Assembly: GCF_000568405.1 (NCBI RefSeq)
Contig: NZ_ARZY01000012.1
Location: 47,126 to 111,125 of the forward strand
Source: Catenovulum agarivorans DS-2
GTDB taxonomy: Bacteria > Pseudomonadota > Gammaproteobacteria > Enterobacterales > Alteromonadaceae
DNA: 64,000 bases
Direction: 5' to 3'
Shown here piece by piece: positions 59,543 through 64,000 of the stretch (position 1 is its first letter; each line of letters opens with the position of its first letter). Position numbers and translations under genes: made by a program. The notes beneath the pieces are model-generated. The model was not told where the DNA came from and made no database searches. It saw nothing but the letters and a program-made list of their open reading frames with translations.

Positions 59543-60208
59543 TTAGGTAAGTTGAATTAGCATTGCGCGAGCGGCTTCTTGCTCTGCTTTGCGGCGGCTT
59601 GAACCTTTGCCTTGTGTTTGGTGGCTATCGCCCACTACACAATTAACGGTAAAGGTTTGCTTGTGATCTTTTCCTGAAATCGATTCAATCTGGTATTCAG
59701 GTAAGTCTAACTTACGACCTTGCAACCATTCCTGTAATTGAGTTTTCGCGTCTTTTTGTGCTTGCCCAGGTTTGAGTGCGGCCAAACGTGACTCATACCA
59801 AGCTAAAATCAGTGACTTAATCGTTGGCATATCAGAGTCTAGATAAATCGCCCCAATAATTGCTTCAATTGCGTCTTCTAAAATAGATGTTCGTCTATGC
59901 CCACCACTTTTTAGTTCACCTGGGCCTAAAACCAAGTAGTCACTAATTGCAAAATCTTTAGCTAACTCAACAAGCGTCTCACCTCTAACCAGAGTTGAAC
60001 GCATGCGACTAAGGTCACCTTCTTTGCATTTTGGAAATTGCTGGTACAAACGTTCGGCAATAACAAAACTGAGTACAGAATCGCCCAAAAACTCAAGGCG
60101 CTCATTATGATCACCTTTAGCACTTCTGTGTGTTAAGGCCTGAGCCAATAGGTCTATATTATTAAATTGATATCCTAAGGTTTTAGATAATGTATGCAGG
60201 TTATTCAT
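59543..60208 (-). CDS. rnc: Ribonuclease III
   Basis: 221 residues. The catalytic domain shows the signature [14 protein letters not shown] and the downstream acidic site [15 protein letters not shown]. The C-terminal double-stranded-RNA-binding domain (about 155-220) ends [18 protein letters not shown]. It processes rRNA precursors and structured mRNAs. Its start overlaps the end of lepB by eight bases. Confidence 0.97.
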   Translation of the reverse strand: MNNLHTLSKTLGYQFNNIDLLAQALTHRSAKGDHNERLEFLGDSVLSFVIAERLYQQFPKCKEGDLSRMRSTLVRGETLVELAKDFAISDYLVLGPGELKSGGHRRTSILEDAIEAIIGAIYLDSDMPTIKSLILAWYESRLAALKPGQAQKDAKTQLQEWLQGRKLDLPEYQIESISGKDHKQTFTVNCVVGDSHQTQGKGSSRRKAEQEAARAMLIQLT

Positions 60209-61154
60209 TCACACTCTCTACCACACTTGCACCTGGAATTTTACCCAAACGACTAAAACGAATGCCAGTAGGGATCCACGATGGCAACGCACTGTCTTCA
60301 TCGCGTTCAAATTCGAAACTCATCCAAATAAATACCGCTTTACCCACTAAGTTTTCTTTCGGAACAAAACCCCAATAACGGCTATCTTCTGAATTGTCGC
60401 GGTTGTCGCCTAACACAAAATAGCTATCTTCAGGCACAATCCACTCATCGCGACGCGCTGTCGCACTTTGTTTGTAATACTGCGCCGTCATATCAGGTAA
60501 GCGATAACTCAACAAAACGTCGTGTGCTACGCCGTCTAAGTCTTCGACATATCTGTCTAACTTATATGGACCTTGTTGAAATTCACCACGCTCAACCAAT
60601 ACTTTTTCCATTTCGGCAAACTTTTGCTCGCACTTCTCACCTTGTGGACAGGCTTTTTGAATATACAAATATTTATTGCGATAAATAATGCGGTCACCCG
60701 GTAAACCGACAACACGTTTTATGTAGTCTAAATTTGGGTTCTTTGGAAATTTAAACACGGCAATATCACCACGCTCTGGCTGCTCAAACTCTACCAGCAT
60801 TTCGTTGGCTAACGGATTGCGCAGGCCATAACTGTATTTTTCCACCAAAATAAAATCACCAACCAGTAAAGTTGGCATCATAGAACCTGAAGGAATTTGA
60901 AACGGTTCATACAAGAACGAACGCAATACAAATACAAAAGCAATAACAGGGAATACTGATTCAGAAAACTCTGCAACTGGGTGTTGCGGCGCGATACGAT
61001 GTTTAACATCTTCTTCTAAATCTAACTGTGTTGCACCACTTGCTGCAGCCAGCTTCTGTTTACGTTTTGGCGCCCACAACACTGCATCTAATAACCATAT
61101 AAATCCAGTTGTAACAGTGAGTATAAACAACAAAATTGAAAAATAACTGGCCAT
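60201..61154 (-). CDS. lepB: Signal peptidase I
   Basis: 317 residues. Two N-terminal membrane segments (about 3-22 and 70-85) precede the periplasmic catalytic domain. The catalytic Ser is in [10 protein letters not shown], the Lys in [15 protein letters not shown], and box E is [14 protein letters not shown]. It removes signal peptides from exported proteins. It follows lepA by 19 bases. Confidence 0.97.
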   Translation of the reverse strand: MASYFSILLFILTVTTGFIWLLDAVLWAPKRKQKLAAASGATQLDLEEDVKHRIAPQHPVAEFSESVFPVIAFVFVLRSFLYEPFQIPSGSMMPTLLVGDFILVEKYSYGLRNPLANEMLVEFEQPERGDIAVFKFPKNPNLDYIKRVVGLPGDRIIYRNKYLYIQKACPQGEKCEQKFAEMEKVLVERGEFQQGPYKLDRYVEDLDGVAHDVLLSYRLPDMTAQYYKQSATARRDEWIVPEDSYFVLGDNRDNSEDSRYWGFVPKENLVGKAVFIWMSFEFERDEDSALPSWIPTGIRFSRLGKIPGASVVESVNE

Positions 61155-61173
61155 TCTAATTCCTATATCCTGA

Positions 61174-62973
61174 TTACTTGCCTAATTTTAGTACAGCTAA
61201 AAACGCATCTTGTGGCACTTCAACATTGCCCAGTTGCTTCATGCGTTTTTTACCTTCCTTTTGCTTTTGTAATAGCTTTTTCTTACGAGAAACGTCACCA
61301 CCATAACATTTTGCGATAACGTTTTTACGCAACTGTTTAACGGTTGTACGAGCAATAACATGAGCACCAATTGTTGCTTGAATCGCTATATCAAACATCT
61401 GTCTTGGAATAAGCTCTTTTAGCTTTTCGGCCATTTCACGACCACGGTATTGCGCGTTATCTCGGTGAGTAATCAGAGCTAATGCATCAACCCTGTCGCC
61501 ATTAATTAAAATATCAACACGCACCATGTCTGATTCTTGGAACTCTTTAAAATTGTAGTCAAGCGACGCATAACCGCGGCTGGTTGATTTCAAACGGTCG
61601 AAGAAATCTAACACAACTTCAGACATTGGAATGTCGTACACCACGCTAACTTGGTTGCCGTGATAAGACATATTGCGTTGCACACCACGTTTTTCGACAC
61701 ACAGGGTAATAACGCTACCTAAATGTTCCTGTGGTACTAAGATGTTACATTCAGCGATAGGTTCGAAAATTTTCTCAATATTATTGATTGGCGGCAATGA
61801 TGATGGGTTATCAACCATCACCACTTCACCACTTTTCTGCTCTACTTTATAAACAACGGTTGGCGCAGATGTAATTAAATCTAAATCGTATTCACGTTCA
61901 AGGCGCTCTTGGATAATTTCCATATGCAGCATACCTAAAAAGCCACAACGGAAACCGAACCCTAACGCAGTTGAACTTTCAGGCTCATAGAACAAAGATG
62001 CATCGTTTAGGCTTAATTTACCTAACGCATCACGTAAGTCTTCAAAATCATCACTTGAAACAGGGAAAATACCAGCATAAACCTGAGGTTTAACCTTTTT
62101 AAAACCAGGCAGAGGTGCAGAAGCTGGATTGCGAGCCATTGTAATGGTATCACCTACTGGTGCACCAAGAATGTCTTTAATACCAGCAATTACATACCCT
62201 ACTTCGCCGGCTTTAAGTACACCCGTTTTAGTTTGATGCGGGGTAAAAATACCGACATCGTCAACCACATAATCTTGTTGGGTCGACATAACTTTCATTT
62301 TTTCGCCGGCACGCAACTCACCGTGTTTAACACGTACAAGTGATACAACACCTTGGTAATTATCAAACCATGAGTCAATAATCAAAGCTTGTAATGGCGC
62401 TTCTAGCTCACCTTCTGGTGGCGGAATTTGCTTTACAATAACCTCAAGCACTTCATCTATGCCAATGCCCGTTTTCGCAGAACAACGCACAGCTTCTATT
62501 GCATCAATGCCAACTATATCTTCGATTTCTTCAGCGACGCGTTCTGGCTCTGCTGCTGGCAAATCTATTTTGTTTAAAATGGGTACAACTTCTAAATCCA
62601 TTTCGATAGCGGTGTAACAGTTGGCTAGCGTTTGAGCTTCTACCCCCTGACCCGCATCCACTACCAATAAAGCACCTTCACAGGCAGCTAATGAACGAGA
62701 AACCTCGTAAGAAAAGTCAACATGGCCAGGCGTGTCGATAAAGTTCAATTGGTATGTTTCGCCGTCTTTGGCGGTGTAATTTAACGTTACACTTTGCGCT
62801 TTAATGGTAATACCACGTTCACGTTCAAGCTCCATTGAATCTAGAACTTGTGCAGCCATTTCACGGTCAGTTAAACCACCACATGTTTGAATTAATCGGT
62901 CTGATAAAGTTGATTTGCCATGGTCGATGTGGGCGATAATGGAGAAATTTCTTATGTTACTGAATTTGCTCAA
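61174..62973 (-). CDS. lepA: Elongation factor 4 (LepA)
   Basis: 599 residues, full length. The GTPase domain has [18 protein letters not shown] and NKIDLP. The C-terminal domain specific to LepA is present, including [17 protein letters not shown]. It acts on ribosomes during initiation or under stress. The start is TTG at 62973; no in-frame ATG lies near it, and GAGAG lies upstream. It heads the lepA-to-acpS cluster. Confidence 0.96.
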   Translation of the reverse strand: MSKFSNIRNFSIIAHIDHGKSTLSDRLIQTCGGLTDREMAAQVLDSMELERERGITIKAQSVTLNYTAKDGETYQLNFIDTPGHVDFSYEVSRSLAACEGALLVVDAGQGVEAQTLANCYTAIEMDLEVVPILNKIDLPAAEPERVAEEIEDIVGIDAIEAVRCSAKTGIGIDEVLEVIVKQIPPPEGELEAPLQALIIDSWFDNYQGVVSLVRVKHGELRAGEKMKVMSTQQDYVVDDVGIFTPHQTKTGVLKAGEVGYVIAGIKDILGAPVGDTITMARNPASAPLPGFKKVKPQVYAGIFPVSSDDFEDLRDALGKLSLNDASLFYEPESSTALGFGFRCGFLGMLHMEIIQERLEREYDLDLITSAPTVVYKVEQKSGEVVMVDNPSSLPPINNIEKIFEPIAECNILVPQEHLGSVITLCVEKRGVQRNMSYHGNQVSVVYDIPMSEVVLDFFDRLKSTSRGYASLDYNFKEFQESDMVRVDILINGDRVDALALITHRDNAQYRGREMAEKLKELIPRQMFDIAIQATIGAHVIARTTVKQLRKNVIAKCYGGDVSRKKKLLQKQKEGKKRMKQLGNVEVPQDAFLAVLKLGK

Positions 62974-63089
62974 TTTAAACTCTCAAAAAACTAAAACTAC
63001 GAACAAGGTATTTTTAATCCCCTTAACTATTAAGATTAGCTAACGGGTGTATTTGCTCGTATTTTCTTAGATACAGAAAAATTGTTGGT

Positions 63090-63095
63090 ATTATA
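63090..63095 (-). promoter_or_regulatory. Likely -10 element of the lepA cluster
   Basis: A consensus TATAAT on the minus strand, 117 bases before the lepA start, preceded by TG. The -35 region is weak. Confidence 0.45.
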
Positions 63096-63128
63096 CACCT
63101 AAGCGGGTGGAAAATGCGAGGTAGGGAT

Positions 63129-63240
63129 GATTAACTTCACTTTTGCAGATAATTGGCTGGCAACAAGATGATAAACAAGCAGACACCAGCCAAGCTGAAA
63201 CGTATAAATTAACCCAATTAATGGCCGCTGTTTGTTAAGT
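63129..63240 (-). repeat. attC-like imperfect palindrome after the GNAT gene
   Basis: The ends read GATTAAC (63129-63135) and GTTAAGT (63234-63240) on the plus strand; the second fits the integron core GTTRRRY and the first misses its mate by one base. An inner stem TAATTGG / CCAATTA (63150-63156 with 63214-63220) supports a hairpin. The GNAT stop codon lies inside the core site, as in many gene cassettes. The spacing between boxes is larger than usual. Confidence 0.35.
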
Positions 63241-63675
63241 ACTGTACGTGTAAAAGTGCCAAGTGCTCTTGCTGGTACCCATTGAATCATAGAGCTTTTG
63301 GGCCGCTACATTATCTGGGGCCGTGACCCACTGGAGCCTTGCTGCACCATTAACTCTTGCGAACTCTCGACAATGGTCTATCAGCTGACGACCGACACCA
63401 TTGCCCCGAAACTTTGGCAGAGTGTATAGATCATTCAATATAGCGATCTTTGATGTAATTGTTGATGTGAACGTAAAATACACAGTTGCAAAACCAGCTA
63501 CCTCTTGTTCCTTCCGGAATAGAAACTGGCTACCGTGCTCTGAAGATCCACAAAATTTTGAAAAGAACTCAAAATTTCTTTTGTCGCAGACACTCTGAAC
63601 TTTGTAGAACTCTTGATATGCACGCACAAGCGGCAAAACTTCTGGCAAATTTTCTTTTGAGACTTGCTCAATCAC
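63235..63675 (-). CDS. GNAT family N-acetyltransferase
   Basis: 146 residues from the GTG at 63675, which lies five bases after AAGGAG; a GTG six codons earlier precedes that site. The acetyl-CoA site is visible as LPKFRGNGVGRQLIDHCREFA (quoted in part), followed by the LQWVTAPDNVAAQKLYDSMG block typical of the fold. The substrate is unknown. It sits upstream of lepA between two attC-like palindromes with no obvious promoter, which suggests a mobile gene cassette rather than a core gene. Confidence 0.88.
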   Translation of the reverse strand: MIEQVSKENLPEVLPLVRAYQEFYKVQSVCDKRNFEFFSKFCGSSEHGSQFLFRKEQEVAGFATVYFTFTSTITSKIAILNDLYTLPKFRGNGVGRQLIDHCREFARVNGAARLQWVTAPDNVAAQKLYDSMGTSKSTWHFYTYST

Positions 63676-63691
63676 TTGAACTCCTTGTGAC

Positions 63692-63828
63692 ACTTAACGT
63701 GACTGTAGAAAAACCTAAATACAAAGCAACAGTTCATCACAGTCTACTTACTTTTTACTTTTAATATCGCCAGCGACTTTCGCTTATTTTTTGCAACTTT
63801 TCAACAATTTAATAGCCGCTTGTTAGCC
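63692..63828 (-). repeat. attC-like region upstream of the GNAT gene
   Basis: The ends read ACTTAAC (63692-63698, a full match to RYYYAAC) and GTTAGCC (63822-63828, one mismatch to GTTRRRY). The 63811-63828 end is similar to the corresponding end of the 63129-63240 repeat (AATRGCCGCT then TTGTTA). The other end (63696-63714) recurs with one mismatch at 63970-63988. Confidence 0.35.
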
Positions 63829-63916
63829 ATGCTTTGCCTGATGACTTTCTAAGTGTTCCATTAGATAAAATATCTTCACCATCATCAAACTTTTTATCAA
63901 ATTCAGAAGCTTTCAT
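63809..63916 (-). CDS. Short antitoxin-like fragment
   Basis: A 35-residue frame with AGGGA before its ATG. The start, MKASEFDKKFDDGEDI, resembles the N-terminus of BrnA/CopG-type antitoxins, but the DNA-binding remainder is missing; the protein runs into the attC-like region and ends LTSGY. It is probably a truncated antitoxin left in a cassette. The same frame stays open upstream to the window edge but without features of a gene. Confidence 0.4.
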   Translation of the reverse strand: MKASEFDKKFDDGEDILSNGTLRKSSGKAWLTSGY

Positions 63917-63969
63917 AAAATTCCCTGCATAGACTAAAATAACTATGTTGTGCCTTCCAATTCCATCAG

Positions 63970-63988
63970 AACGAGACTGTAGAAAAAC
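63970..63988. repeat. Direct repeat at the window edge
   Basis: Nineteen bases (AACGAGACTGTAGAAAAAC) match 63696-63714 except at one position, in the same orientation, 274 bases apart. It may be the end of a further attC-like site outside the window. Confidence 0.5.
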
Positions 63989-64000
63989 TCCAATCTCAGC

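Noticed and set aside
63099..63290. 63-residue open frame on the minus strand after the GNAT gene
   Set aside because: It overlaps the GNAT end in another frame and covers the attC-like palindrome; no recognisable protein.

Overview
The window looks like chromosomal DNA of a marine gammaproteobacterium of the Alteromonadales type (AT-rich, roughly 40% G+C by eye). This rests on blocks of conserved gene order: lepA-lepB-rnc-era-recO-pdxJ-acpS, rpmE/priA/ftsN/hslVU, leuABCD behind a leader peptide, a BarA-type hybrid kinase and cysJIH-cysG. The assignment is inferred from gene content only. No rRNA, tRNA, CRISPR array or prophage was seen.

Layout. 1-2.4 kb: a minus-strand signalling cluster with an HD-GYP response regulator, a periplasmic solute-binding protein and the start of a membrane sensor cut by the window edge. 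2.7-3.6 kb: a 58-aa DUF6435-like gene and efpL. 3.7-10.7 kb: a small accessory (defence) island with a Xre/RES toxin-antitoxin pair, a zeta-like P-loop protein with an 85-aa partner, a RAYT transposase with matching REP hairpins on both sides, and a DSR-like SIR2 gene that appears broken by one in-frame TAG. 10.7-15.5 kb: glycine cleavage genes gcvT-gcvH, then gcvP behind its own structured leader. 15.5-19.4 kb: an orphan periplasmic protein divergent from barA. 19.4-25.2 kb: assimilatory sulfate reduction (cysJ, cysI, cysH) and sirohaem synthesis (cysG), which supplies the CysI cofactor.

25.2-25.7 kb is a repeat-rich spacer with a relative at 51.5 kb. 25.7-29.0 kb: a TIGR03899-like gene and an EAL-domain response regulator. 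29.2-33.0 kb: a Fur-box-preceded ferric iron ABC transporter. 33.0-38.1 kb: the leucine operon with a leucine-rich leader peptide and attenuator. 38.3-41.4 kb: a large GH15/phosphorylase-kinase-like protein. 41.5-43.5 kb: an HD-GYP protein followed directly by an S1/P1 nuclease. 43.5-45.2 kb: an ATM1-type ABC exporter. 45.4-48.7 kb: a chemoreceptor, a porin-like protein and a small phosphate-binding-like protein in a row.

48.8-54.2 kb: hslU, hslV, ftsN, priA and divergent rpmE. 54.5-56.8 kb: a cation-chloride-cotransporter-like permease. 56.8-63.0 kb: the lepA-to-acpS housekeeping cluster. 63.1-64.0 kb: a GNAT acetyltransferase and an antitoxin-like fragment, spaced by imperfect palindromes with shared ends, which resembles the edge of an integron-type cassette array. 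The most unusual material is the SIR2/RAYT island, the gcvP leader, the paired 25/51 kb repeats and the right-hand cassette-like end.
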